Shown here in pieces: positions 1 through 7,226 of a stretch of DNA of 34,219 nucleotides. Made by a program: the position numbers and the translations under genes. The notes below the pieces were generated by a model. It saw only the letters and a list, made by a program, of their open reading frames with translations, was not told the origin of the DNA and searched no databases. The stretch is from a virus: the IMG/VR virus record IMGVR_UViG_3300048625_000520, positions 1 to 34,219 of that record, one strand, 5' to 3'. The stretch's first letter is position 1; the number at the start of each line of letters is the position of its first letter.

Positions 1-52
1 GAAGTAAGCAAAGGTGGGTGGCGCGTGATCGCCACCCACCTTTGCTTACTTC
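1..52 (-). terminator. Perfect 23-bp inverted repeat, probable terminator of the leftward HTH gene
   Basis: Bases 1-23 and 30-52 are exact reverse complements separated by a 6-nt loop (24-29). The right arm contains the TAA stop (46-48) of the leftward gene, so on the minus strand the hairpin begins at the end of the coding region. That is the usual place for an intrinsic terminator. A T-run would lie beyond base 1 and cannot be seen. A perfect stem of this length exactly at the window edge could also be an assembly fold-back. Confidence 0.55.
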
Positions 53-642
53 TCGTCGCGCAACTGGCGCCACAGCGGGCTTAATTTCTTACGAATAACC
101 GAGTCACTGGGGCAATCCCCGGTGGGCGACTGGTCCATGAACCAGTTCGAGAACTCATCGACAAACTCTTTGAGAAATTCTGGCACGCCCCGCTCGTGAA
201 CACGCACGGCCACGGCGCGCCAAAACGCATCCCAATCGTATTTTGGGTCAGGCCCCCTGCCCGCGTGTTTGCGCCCGAATATATCGTGCTCTATTTCAAA
301 GCGGGCCATCTCCAGGGCCGTGATCATCAAATCATCAAAGGAAACCATCACCCCTTCGGCGGGATTGGTGATCATCCTCCACTCGGTTTCTTGGGGTAAA
401 CGCAGCCGATTTACAGCAAGTTCGCGCGGCCCCAGTCCGGACCGCCGAAACATCGGCAAAATATCCGCAGCAGCAATGACCACGATGCCAGCAAGTGTGG
501 TTTCCCCGCTTTGCACTGGGGCAATGCCGGTCACGATCTCAAGTTGGCCCTGATGCGCCCAGCCTGCGATATCGGCGACGGAATACCCCCAGCGCGCCGC
601 CGCCTCAGAAATTGTAAAGAATACCCTCGAAAGTGTAGCCAT
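46..642 (-). CDS. Phage protein with N-terminal HTH-like segment
   Basis: A 198-residue protein of unknown role, read leftward. The start at 642 is chosen because an AAGGAGAGG ribosome-binding site lies just upstream; the frame stays open further but without a comparable site. Residues 6-35 (FTISEAAARWGYSVADIAGW) resemble an excisionase/MerR-type helix-turn-helix. The remainder is charged and rich in Trp and Glu, with no motif I recognise. It is divergent from the rightward early operon across a 221-bp control region and ends in a perfect hairpin. Its position suggests an early or regulatory gene; DNA binding is inferred from the HTH-like segment only. Confidence 0.7.
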   Translation of the reverse strand: MATLSRVFFTISEAAARWGYSVADIAGWAHQGQLEIVTGIAPVQSGETTLAGIVVIAAADILPMFRRSGLGPRELAVNRLRLPQETEWRMITNPAEGVMVSFDDLMITALEMARFEIEHDIFGRKHAGRGPDPKYDWDAFWRAVAVRVHERGVPEFLKEFVDEFSNWFMDQSPTGDCPSDSVIRKKLSPLWRQLRDEK

Positions 643-863
643 TTTCCTCTCCTTGTTTGGATTTGTGAAATGGCGCCACAGGCCAAGATGTGGATCGCGC
701 GGCGCCAAGGCGGAGTTGGCGCGCAAGTGAAACCGCTATAAACCTGCCAAATACCTGGGAAACTTTCCGCGCCGCTCTGCGCCTCGGCGCCACAAGGGGG
801 CGCATGCTGTTCTCCACCCTGTTTGAAACCGCCCCCGAAACGGGGCTGCAGGGAGAGCCGTAG
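643..863. promoter_or_regulatory. Divergent intergenic control region with GGCGCCA palindromes
   Basis: This 221-bp region separates the leftward HTH gene from the rightward early genes. It holds three copies of GGCGCCA (672-678, 701-707, 786-792); the first lies in the palindrome TGGCGCCA. A 7-bp dyad GCGCCAA/TTGGCGC with a 7-nt spacer lies at 702-722. TATAAA at 737-742, 15 nt downstream of TTGGCG (716-721), is a possible rightward -10/-35 pair that would place the dyad over the promoter. This is consistent with a repressor-controlled divergent promoter, but no repressor gene is in view and GGCGCC sites also occur elsewhere in this G+C-rich DNA. Confidence 0.4.
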
Positions 864-1085
864 ATGGCGGACGTTTCCGAAAAATCGACCGTTCTGGAAG
901 ACTGGATGAGCCGCGGAGAACTGGCCGCCGAGCTGCTGGTCTCGGTGGACACCTTGGCGCGCTGGGAGGGGCGGCGCTTGGGGCCGCCAAGCGTACGCCT
1001 CGGGCGGCGGGTCTATTACCGGCGGGAGGCCGTGCAAACCTGGCTGGTTTCCCAGGAACGCCCAAATGTGCGGGGGCGCAAATGA
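864..1085 (+). CDS. Small helix-turn-helix protein (excisionase/AlpA-like)
   Basis: A 73-residue protein. Residues 16-61 fit the HTH_17/AlpA-type winged helix of phage excisionases and small activators: SRGELAAELLVSVDTLARWE followed by LGRRVYYRREAVQTWL, i.e. helix-turn-helix, a short wing with a basic RR pair, then a last helix ending in W. A GGGAG ribosome-binding site lies 10 nt before the ATG. The stop overlaps the next start (ATGA), so the two are probably translationally coupled. Proteins of this kind act as excisionases or as early-promoter regulators; which applies here cannot be decided, because neither the integrase nor the attachment site is visible nearby. Confidence 0.75.
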   Translation: MADVSEKSTVLEDWMSRGELAAELLVSVDTLARWEGRRLGPPSVRLGRRVYYRREAVQTWLVSQERPNVRGRK

Positions 1086-1384
1086 GCGGGGCAAGTGTTC
1101 GCCCGCCCCGCCATACCCTTTCCCAGGCACGACTCTTGGTGGCCACCGCCTCAAAGCGCGATGAGCCCTTGGTACTTGAGGCCTGCGACGTCCTTGAGCG
1201 TTACGGCAGCCCGACCGACCAGACACGAGGCCGCGCGCTTCGCGCGGCAATCTTTTCACGCACGATGCGGACCGCTGACCAAACGCCGATATGGCCGCAC
1301 CGCCTTGCCATCTTGGCCGATTTGTTTGGCGCGGTGGCACTCTTTGGGCTGCTGTTTCTTCTTTTGCTGTTCACGCCGGATTGA
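1082..1384 (+). CDS. Small protein with C-terminal membrane helix
   Basis: A 100-residue protein of unknown function. The first 75 residues are hydrophilic and Arg-rich. Residues 76-97 are almost entirely hydrophobic (LADLFGAVALFGLLFLLLLF), predicting one C-terminal transmembrane helix and hence a tail-anchored inner-membrane protein with its N-terminus in the cytoplasm. The start overlaps the upstream stop by 4 nt (ATGA), supporting co-expression with the small HTH protein. I do not recognise a family. Tail-anchored early phage proteins can be exclusion or host-takeover factors, but nothing in the sequence shows that here. Confidence 0.6.
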   Translation: MSGASVRPPRHTLSQARLLVATASKRDEPLVLEACDVLERYGSPTDQTRGRALRAAIFSRTMRTADQTPIWPHRLAILADLFGAVALFGLLFLLLLFTPD

Positions 1385-1394
1385 GGGGCGCCAA

Positions 1395-1805
1395 ATGCAA
1401 CGGCTTTCAGGCAGTTACCTTGTTCCTTTCAACCCCAATGACACCGGCGAGGCCTTTGGGCTTCTGCGTGCTACGGTTGCCGGTCGCGACCAATGGTGGC
1501 TTGCGCAAGTTTGGGCGGCGGATGATGCGGAAGAAACCGTCATGCTGCGGTTCTTGGATATTGATGGCCCAGACGGGGATGTCACCGACCATGCCGCGCA
1601 CTATCGAGGTCAGCCTTGGTTTGCGATGCCTTGGATCAGTGACGACATTCCAAGACGCCAGACGCCGGCGCTGCGTGTGCAGGTCGATCTTCCGGCCGGG
1701 GTTCGGGTCACGCAGGAATGGGACCTGGCTGCCATCGGTGAGGCCACGCCCAACGCGGTGTTCAATGCCATTGACCGCGTCATCAAGGGGCGGGCTCATG
1801 CATAG
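1395..1805 (+). CDS. Early-region protein of unknown function
   Basis: A 136-residue soluble protein, acidic in the middle and rich in Trp (QWWLAQVW, QPWFAMPW). No family recognised. The frame is open upstream to about 1095, but that part overlaps the preceding membrane-protein gene, so the ATG at 1395 is preferred; the stop upstream is only 10 nt away. The 3' end overlaps the VRR-NUC gene by 8 nt, which places it firmly in the early operon. No membrane segment and no catalytic motif are visible. Confidence 0.6.
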   Translation: MQRLSGSYLVPFNPNDTGEAFGLLRATVAGRDQWWLAQVWAADDAEETVMLRFLDIDGPDGDVTDHAAHYRGQPWFAMPWISDDIPRRQTPALRVQVDLPAGVRVTQEWDLAAIGEATPNAVFNAIDRVIKGRAHA

Positions 1806-2205
1806 GAAGCCTCGCCTCCCCTTGACCGGCCGGCGCCACACCCCTGAAGCGGATCTACAGCGGCTCGTTGTTGCGTTCTTGCGGCTGGTCCTCCCTGCGG
1901 AGGCAATTGTGCATCACAGCGCGAATGAAACCGGGATTGGAAGCCAAAGCGGGCGCACCAGACAAGCGATCTTGGCCGGCATGGGCGTTTGCGCTGGATT
2001 TTCTGATTTGATTGTCCTGTCCGAGGGGCGGGTTTTGTTCTTGGAACTCAAGAGCAAGACCGGTCGTCTCAGCCCTGAGCAGGAGCGGTTTCGCGACCAA
2101 GTACAAGCCCAAGGATTTGCCTGGGCGATGGTGCGCAGCATTGACGATGTCCTGGGCGCGCTGGGCACCTTTGGCTTCCGTTTCAAAGCGGCTCGGCTGG
2201 GATGA
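1798..2205 (+). CDS. VRR-NUC domain nuclease
   Basis: A 135-residue single-domain protein matching the VRR-NUC branch of the PD-(D/E)XK nucleases. The active-site pattern is visible as E18 near the N-terminus, GFSDLIVL with the catalytic Asp, and LFLELKSKTGRLSPEQ carrying the ExK pair and the family's G-x-L-S-P-x-Q signature. Stand-alone VRR-NUC proteins are common in phages, where they are thought to cleave branched or flapped DNA during replication or recombination. The ATG at 1798 overlaps the upstream gene by 8 nt, and its stop overlaps the start of the replication protein gene (ATGA), so nuclease and replication protein are coupled. The N-terminal extension of the frame to 1291 is not used. 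Confidence 0.85.
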   Translation: MHRKPRLPLTGRRHTPEADLQRLVVAFLRLVLPAEAIVHHSANETGIGSQSGRTRQAILAGMGVCAGFSDLIVLSEGRVLFLELKSKTGRLSPEQERFRDQVQAQGFAWAMVRSIDDVLGALGTFGFRFKAARLG

Positions 2206-2924
2206 GTGTTCAGGCGATCTCTTGGGCGTATTCGCGGGAGGATCTCGACGATCCAATTACCCGGTTCGTCTTGGTCACCTTGGCAAACTACGCCGATGAC
2301 TATGGCGTCTGCTGGCCTTCCGTCATGACCCTCGTGGCTGACCTGCGGTGCAGCGAGCGAAAACTTCGCGACTGCACCCGCGAATTGGAGGATATGGGCC
2401 TTATTCAGCGGCTCGAACGCCGGCGCGATAACGGCTCGCGGCGGTCAAATGCCTACCTCCTGATCGGGTTTGAAGGTCGCCGGCATCCCACCGAGACCGG
2501 CGATCATCCTATCATCGGGCCACAAGATGTAGTGGCAAAAGCGGCACCAAAATCTAACAACCGGCACGTGGTGCCGGATGTCACTACCGGCACCGCGTGC
2601 AGGGTCCCCCTGCACACTGTGCAGGGGGACCCTGCACCACATGCACCCCTTGAACCGTCAATAGAACCAATAAAAGAATCTTACCCCCTTACCCCCAAGC
2701 GGTGGGCTTCAAAATCCGAGGGTGGCGCGGCACGCCGGCAAGACAACCGGCCCTCGTCAAAAACTGGGACCGCTGAAATCAAATCGCTGTCTGGCACGGC
2801 CAAGATGATCAAGACCGGCAAGCCCTATGTCTGCCAAATGATCTCCGCCCACCGCGCCCGCCTGTGCATCGCGGCTGGTCTCGTCACGATCGACGATTGC
2901 CACAAGGCCGACATTTCCATTTGA
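2202..2924 (+). CDS. Winged-helix replication protein (lambda O-like role)
   Basis: A 240-residue protein. Residues 1-90 form a helix-turn-helix/winged-helix domain of the kind found in phage replication initiators: DPITRFVLVTLANYADDYG, then PSVMTLVADLRCSERKLRDC, then a basic ERRRDNGSRRSN wing. The middle (95-190) is low-complexity and Pro-rich, because the DNA there carries strong palindromes (2541-2637). The C-terminus (about 195-240) is a short conserved-looking block, perhaps a partner-binding site for a host helicase or loader. It is coupled to the VRR-NUC gene. By analogy to lambda O, which binds repeats inside its own gene, this protein may bind the palindromes. No helicase or loader gene is visible next to it. 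Confidence 0.7.
   Translation: MSVQAISWAYSREDLDDPITRFVLVTLANYADDYGVCWPSVMTLVADLRCSERKLRDCTRELEDMGLIQRLERRRDNGSRRSNAYLLIGFEGRRHPTETGDHPIIGPQDVVAKAAPKSNNRHVVPDVTTGTACRVPLHTVQGDPAPHAPLEPSIEPIKESYPLTPKRWASKSEGGAARRQDNRPSSKTGTAEIKSLSGTAKMIKTGKPYVCQMISAHRARLCIAAGLVTIDDCHKADISI
2541..2690 (+). repeat. Nested palindromes plus A+T-rich stretch: candidate replication origin inside the replication gene
   Basis: Within the coding sequence of the winged-helix protein lie CGGCACC (2542-2548), the palindrome CCGGCAC-gtg-GTGCCGG (2561-2577), ACCGGCACC (2586-2594) and an exact 20-bp inverted repeat with a single central base (2597-2616 and 2618-2637). Each arm of the last is itself nearly palindromic (GTGCAGGG...CCCTGCAC). 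Immediately after comes an A+T-richer stretch (about 2651-2690). Repeats followed by an A+T-rich unwinding element inside the initiator gene is the lambda ori layout. Origin function is inferred. Confidence 0.5.
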
Positions 2925-2948
2925 CCCAAAACAGAAGCGACCCCAATC

Positions 2949-3413
2949 ATGCCCCGAGACAATTCACTCGCCCCCCTCACACGGGTCGAGATCGAAGATC
3001 GCTTAGAAGAGGCCGCACTTACGCTCCGTCGTCTCCCCAATCCCTCAGGCTCTGGTGCCCGCGGCTACGGTGCCAGTTGGCCTGAATACATCCGCGATGT
3101 TAAGCACGCCTATGGCTATCACGAGGCGCAAATGAAGGTCATTCCCAACGCGCGGGAAATCCAGCGCATGGAAGATGCCCTCGATTGGCTGCGGCTGATC
3201 GCCTATGCGGACGATCCTGATCGTACAGCCATTGATCGGCGGATTGTGTGGATGCGGGCGGAAAACCACCGCTGGCGCCATGTCTGCCGCACAGTCGGCT
3301 TGGGTCGATCACAGGCCTGGCGGCGTTGGGTGGCGGCCCTAATCACCATCGAACGTCGGCTGGCGGCCGCCAAGCGCAAGGATAAGGGCACAAAAAGCGC
3401 AGGGGCTCAGTAA
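2949..3413 (+). CDS. DUF6362 family HTH protein, probable phage regulator
   Basis: A 154-residue protein that fits the DUF6362 family. The N-terminal part has RLEEAALTLRRLP, then WPEYIRD, followed by DALDWLRLI, and a C-terminal sigma-like helix-turn-helix: RRIVWMRAENHRWRHVCRTVG, then LGRSQAWRRWVAALITI. It is the last gene before the late region, the position that lambda Q occupies, so a role as late-gene regulator is plausible. Family members are small phage proteins whose biochemical role I do not know to be established. The gene starts 24 nt after the replication gene. Compare the terminator at 5073-5097 in front of the late operon. Confidence 0.7.
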   Translation: MPRDNSLAPLTRVEIEDRLEEAALTLRRLPNPSGSGARGYGASWPEYIRDVKHAYGYHEAQMKVIPNAREIQRMEDALDWLRLIAYADDPDRTAIDRRIVWMRAENHRWRHVCRTVGLGRSQAWRRWVAALITIERRLAAAKRKDKGTKSAGAQ

Positions 3414-3526
3414 CTTGGCCATGAGAGTTTGCCATTCCTAAGAATTGCAGTGCGGCATCGCGCTGGCCAACATCCCCGCAACGCAATAGCTTGCTTCCAA
3501 TATGTAGAAATTTTGTGAGGCGAGAA

Positions 3527-4465
3527 ATGACAGGTAACGAGGGCCACGACTCGAAAACATCTTCTAATGTTAGCCTTGGCAAGGAAATAGACGCTGCGCT
3601 CGGCGACGTTATCCGTGGCTTACTCAAAAAGCCTGCTGAAGAAGCGGGAAGCCTACTTGCAGATGGAATTGGCATACTTGGCGACCGAGTAAGGCGAAAG
3701 CGGCATCTAAACGCCCAGCTTGGGCTCGAAGATACTCGTGCAATGTTAGAAACCAAAGGCGTTCAACTGCTAAACATCACCCCGCCTGACGAGGAAGACT
3801 TGCAGGTCCTACTTGATGGCATGTCTTTGGCTGGCGACGAAAAGTTGCGAAAACTATGGTCAGGTCTACTCGCAAGTACGTTGGACCCTGATGGGGTGTT
3901 TCCCGTAGAACGCCCCTTCACCTCGGCCATCGCCTCCTTGTCCCCGGCTGATGCTCGAATAATGGAATATGCGGCATTCGTTACACAGAATAACAAGTCA
4001 ATCGAACTTGACGCCAGAAAAGCCGCCGGAGTTGAAACTAAGCAATGGCTAACCGTTGGCGACGCTGATCGCGTCGAAAAAGAGCGGCTCGCAATGGGAG
4101 AGAGACTTAGGGTGTACTTGGCAACCGCATCTCAAATGGAAAGCGATTTTGATCTGCTGGAAATTGTTGGTCGGGAAGGTTGGTCGGACAACCTAGTAAG
4201 GCTCGGAATCATCTGCGCCATAGCCGAGGAATACAGTCCGGCTACGCGCGCGCCCAATATACGTCGGCGGGAAGTTGAAGGAAGGGACCTAGCTGAGCTC
4301 CTCGAGTTCATTGAGCGGCGGATCGGAGAGGCCGAGAGCCTCGCATTGGAGGGATTGAAGATCCGATATCTGGCAAAACGTGACGAGCAAAAGCAATGGA
4401 TAAAACTCGGGGTGGGTTTCACTAGGTTCGGAGAGAAATTTTGTGTGGCATGTGGCGTGCTGTAA
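3527..4465 (+). CDS. Abi-alpha / DUF4393-like candidate abortive-infection protein
   Basis: A 312-residue protein. Residues about 25-150 follow the Abi-alpha (DUF4393) pattern: an amphipathic segment (ALGDVIRGLLKKPAEEAGS, then LLADGIGILGDRVRRKR), then an ITPPDEEDLQVLLDGMSLAG block, then EKLRKLWSGLLASTL and a SLSPADARIMEY motif. The C-terminal half is helical and charged with no recognised domain. The ATG at 3527 follows a GAGGCGAG site; a GTG at 3515 is an alternative. The gene is visibly richer in A and T than its neighbours and sits alone between early and late modules, as cargo genes do. Abi-alpha proteins are linked to abortive infection by name and genome context; the mechanism is not established. 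Confidence 0.65.
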   Translation: MTGNEGHDSKTSSNVSLGKEIDAALGDVIRGLLKKPAEEAGSLLADGIGILGDRVRRKRHLNAQLGLEDTRAMLETKGVQLLNITPPDEEDLQVLLDGMSLAGDEKLRKLWSGLLASTLDPDGVFPVERPFTSAIASLSPADARIMEYAAFVTQNNKSIELDARKAAGVETKQWLTVGDADRVEKERLAMGERLRVYLATASQMESDFDLLEIVGREGWSDNLVRLGIICAIAEEYSPATRAPNIRRREVEGRDLAELLEFIERRIGEAESLALEGLKIRYLAKRDEQKQWIKLGVGFTRFGEKFCVACGVL

Positions 4466-5072
4466 GCGCGCCACATGCCCTTCGACCGTTTCTTTGTCGG
4501 GGGTGACCTTACCTGTGGCCTTTCAGTAGCTGTTTCCGGGAAAGAAGTTGTCTGCGGTCACGATATAGGCGCAGGAAATACAAATATTACCTCTCCGCAC
4601 ATTACCGCCGTTCAACATCAATGCCATAATTCGCCCCCCGCGGGCGTACGCTACCGTTTTATCAGCCGTGAAATACGGACACGCAACGCTATGGCAGCAG
4701 TTGTGCGGGTCTTACCCGGCGACAATCAGAGGAAAATTTACACATCACAAACAATCTCTTAGCTGATTTACATGTTAACCTGAAAAATCGACACGCCGCA
4801 CGGCATGGCGTTCGGCCTCTCTCACCTGTGGGTGAAATGTGGTCTGCATGGCAGAACCCGTTGAACTTTAGGCGCGACAGAACGGGGCAATTTCAGGCAG
4901 TTTATGGATATGCTGGCGAGGAGTGCGAGGGTGCCGATCGGCCCCTCCCCCTGCCTTGGGTCCTCCTCTGGCACAAACGTATGCGGTGGTGCTTTGCGCA
5001 TTAGATCGCTAGTTTGAAACGTTTTTTTTGGGTTCGCACTTAGGGTTCGCAGGTGCGCACCCCTCTACACTG
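4466..5072. other. About 600-bp region without a convincing gene, upstream of the late operon
   Basis: No frame here looks coding. Visible elements are short dyads such as CACCtgtGGGTG (about 4825), a G+C-rich block with GAGGAG/CTCCTC arms (about 4917-4971), a T8 run at 5022-5029, and GGGTTCGCA repeated within 5029-5052 next to GTGCGCACCC (5054-5063), with which it could form an imperfect stem. The region ends in a strong intrinsic terminator. It may hold the late promoter and an untranslated leader RNA. I could not identify a convincing -35/-10 pair or any tRNA. Confidence 0.45.
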
Positions 5073-5097
5073 AAGGCCGGGAATTCCCGGCCTTTTT
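5073..5097 (+). terminator. Intrinsic terminator immediately upstream of the late genes
   Basis: AAGGCCGGG (5073-5081), AATT loop, CCCGGCCTT (5086-5094): a perfect 9-bp stem followed by a T-run to 5097. It is a full palindrome, but the T-run on the plus strand makes it a rightward terminator. It lies only about 25 nt before the GTG of the ParB/methylase gene, so any transcript coming from the left must pass it to reach the packaging and structural genes. Confidence 0.8.
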
Positions 5098-5122
5098 CTT
5101 TGGTCACCGCTTGGAGCCGCGC

Positions 5123-6481
5123 GTGCAGATCGAGTTACTGCCCTTGGATCAGATCGTGCCCTTCGATCGCAATCCACGCATGCACCCGGCTTGGCAAATC
5201 ACGCAGATTGCCGCCTCCATCGAAGAGTTTGGCTTTGTGAACCCCATCTTGCTTGGCGCGGATGGAATCATCATCGCCGGCCACGGCCGCTTTGAGGCTG
5301 CGCGGCTGATCGGACTTGAGGCTGTGCCGGTAATTCGGCTTGGTCATCTGAATGCCGAACAGCGCCGCGCCCTGGTGGTTGCCGACAACAAGATCGCCGA
5401 GAACGCACAGTGGGATATGGACCTGCTGCGCGAGTTGGTCAGCGAATTGCATGCAGAGCATTTCGACCTCGATCTTCTGGGCTTTTCCGACGAAGAGCTG
5501 GGCGATCTGATGGACTTTGCGCCCGATGATGATGTTGCGCCACCAGCGCCCGGCGATCCCGATCACGTCCCGGACATCGAGGCACGTTATGTCAGCCAGG
5601 CGGGGGACATCTGGATCCTCGGCGATCATCGGCTGATGTGCGGCGACAGCACGGACATGGGTGTGGTTTCTCTGCTCTGCAAAGGAGACCTGGTCGATGC
5701 CTGCTGGACCGACCCGCCCTACAACGTGAACTATGAAGGCTCAGCAGGCAAAATCCAAAACGACAACATGGACGCCGGCGCGTTTCGCCGGTTCTTGATC
5801 GACGCTTTCTCGGCCGCGGCGAGCAATATGCGCGCAGGTGCGCCGATCTATGTCGCGCATGCCGACACCGAGGGGCTGAATTTCCGGCGCGCCTTTGCAG
5901 ATGCAGGGTTCAAACTCTCGGGCTGCCTAGTTTGGGTGAAGCCCTCCCTGGTGCTCGGGCGGTCTGATTACCAATGGCGGCATGAGCCCATCCTCTACGG
6001 CTGGAAACCAGGCGCACCACACGCCTGGTTTGGTGGGCGCTCCAATACCACGGTGATCGAGCACAAGGGCGAAAGCCTGCGCATCATGCCCGACGGCAGT
6101 ATTCAGATTGACGTGGCGGGTCAGGTAGTGATCATCGAAGGCGAGAAAATGTCGATGCGTTCGGTCGATTCCAGCATCATCCGGCACAGTAAACCGGCAA
6201 AAAACGGCGATCACCCCACCATGAAGCCGGTCGATTTGATCTGCGGCATGCTGGAAAACAGCACCCAGACTGGATCGGTGGTGCTTGATCTCTTCGGCGG
6301 CTCGGGCTCGACGCTGATTGCCTGCGAAAAGATGGGACGCCGCGCGCGCCTGATGGAGCTTGATGAGAAGTTCTGTGATGTGATCATCCGCCGTTGGCAG
6401 GAGTTCACGGGGCGTCAGGCGATCCTTGAAGGCGACGGGCGCGGCTTTGAAGCGGTTGGCGCCAAAGGACGGGCTGCGTGA
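5123..6481 (+). CDS. ParB-like nuclease domain fused to beta-class DNA methyltransferase
   Basis: A 452-residue fusion. The N-terminal domain (about 1-130) is ParB/sulfiredoxin-like, with NPRMHPAW, an FGFVNPILL strand and the GHGRFEAARLIGLEAVPV core. The C-terminal domain is an amino-methyltransferase: motif IV TDPPYNVNYEG near residue 197 and the SAM-binding motif DLFGGSGSTLIACEKMGRRA near 393. This DPPY-first order is that of beta-class enzymes such as CcrM and points to N6-adenine or N4-cytosine methylation. It probably protects or marks phage DNA before packaging. The start is GTG (5123) or TTG (5111); GTG gives the usual beginning MQIELLPLDQIVPF. The stop overlaps the next ATG (TGATG). 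Confidence 0.88.
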   Translation: MQIELLPLDQIVPFDRNPRMHPAWQITQIAASIEEFGFVNPILLGADGIIIAGHGRFEAARLIGLEAVPVIRLGHLNAEQRRALVVADNKIAENAQWDMDLLRELVSELHAEHFDLDLLGFSDEELGDLMDFAPDDDVAPPAPGDPDHVPDIEARYVSQAGDIWILGDHRLMCGDSTDMGVVSLLCKGDLVDACWTDPPYNVNYEGSAGKIQNDNMDAGAFRRFLIDAFSAAASNMRAGAPIYVAHADTEGLNFRRAFADAGFKLSGCLVWVKPSLVLGRSDYQWRHEPILYGWKPGAPHAWFGGRSNTTVIEHKGESLRIMPDGSIQIDVAGQVVIIEGEKMSMRSVDSSIIRHSKPAKNGDHPTMKPVDLICGMLENSTQTGSVVLDLFGGSGSTLIACEKMGRRARLMELDEKFCDVIIRRWQEFTGRQAILEGDGRGFEAVGAKGRAA

Positions 6482-7173
6482 TGAGCAAGGGCGGCCGCCC
6501 CCGCGCACTGCGCTATTCGTCACAGCGCACACGCTTTGTGGCGCATCGCACCGGCACCGCGGCCGCCGTGATCGGCCCCCTTTCGCCAGGTGTCCGCGTG
6601 ACCGGCCTCACAGCGGGGCAATTTTCGGCAATCGATGCGCTGGAGCATATGGTGGCAGAGTTGGGACCTGCCGATGTATTCGTCTCAACATGGACCACAG
6701 GCATTTACGATGTCGAGCGTACGCGCCAAATCCAGGTTGAAGGGCGGATAAAGGAAATACGGTTTCTCTTGGATCGCGGCACCTTTGAAAAATCGCCAAA
6801 ATATGCAGGTCCCCTGATCGAAAAGCTGGGCGTGGATGCCTTTCGCTGCCTGTCGGTTCACGCGAAGGTCACGATCGTGATCGGCGAGCGCGGGGCGGCG
6901 GTTTGGCGATCCTCGATGAACCTGAACAAGAACCTGCGCACCGAGCAGTTTGATCTCGATGTCTGCGATGAGATGGCCGGCTTCTATCGCGGTTGGTTTG
7001 ACGCGCTTTGGGATCAATCAGGGCGCAGCCAGGACAATCGTGCAATCATCAAAACGGTTTTTGACCGCTATCTGGAAAACCCAGACGAAGAAAACGCCAA
7101 GCGCGCGCCGGTCGGTCGCTTGGTCGAAGACGAAACCTTCGACCTGTCGGAGATTGAGAATTGGGGGCTTTAA
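6481..7173 (+). CDS. Phospholipase D-fold protein (HKD-type motif)
   Basis: A 230-residue protein with one PLD-superfamily motif: VHAKVTIVIGERG and then RSSMNLNKNLRTEQFDL, giving H127, K129, S145, N147 and E155. Such a single motif suggests a dimeric enzyme of the Nuc/BfiI type, i.e. a DNA nuclease, rather than a lipid enzyme. The N-terminal part (60-110) has FVSTWTTGIYD and a helix-strand pattern consistent with the same fold. The ATG at 6481 overlaps the methyltransferase stop by one base (TGATG), so it is coupled to a DNA methyltransferase on one side and is followed by the terminase genes on the other. It may act in packaging or as the restriction partner of the methylase; neither is shown. 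Confidence 0.75.
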   Translation: MSKGGRPRALRYSSQRTRFVAHRTGTAAAVIGPLSPGVRVTGLTAGQFSAIDALEHMVAELGPADVFVSTWTTGIYDVERTRQIQVEGRIKEIRFLLDRGTFEKSPKYAGPLIEKLGVDAFRCLSVHAKVTIVIGERGAAVWRSSMNLNKNLRTEQFDLDVCDEMAGFYRGWFDALWDQSGRSQDNRAIIKTVFDRYLENPDEENAKRAPVGRLVEDETFDLSEIENWGL

Positions 7174-7226
7174 GGCAATCGCGGCACCTGCCCCAACGGT
7201 GGAGCGTGCGCCGGGCACGGCTCTAA

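Noticed and set aside
531-1340. Leftward 269-codon open frame
   Set aside because: It covers the divergent promoter region and two better rightward genes, is Pro/Arg-rich as expected of G+C-rich antisense frames, and shows no domain.
4475-4762. Rightward 95-codon open frame after the Abi-alpha gene
   Set aside because: No ribosome-binding site, no family resemblance and irregular composition; it is more likely chance in the non-coding stretch.
5029-5064. Possible tRNA T-arm (repeated GGGTTCGCA near a CGCACCC)
   Set aside because: No acceptor stem, anticodon arm or D arm can be built around it.
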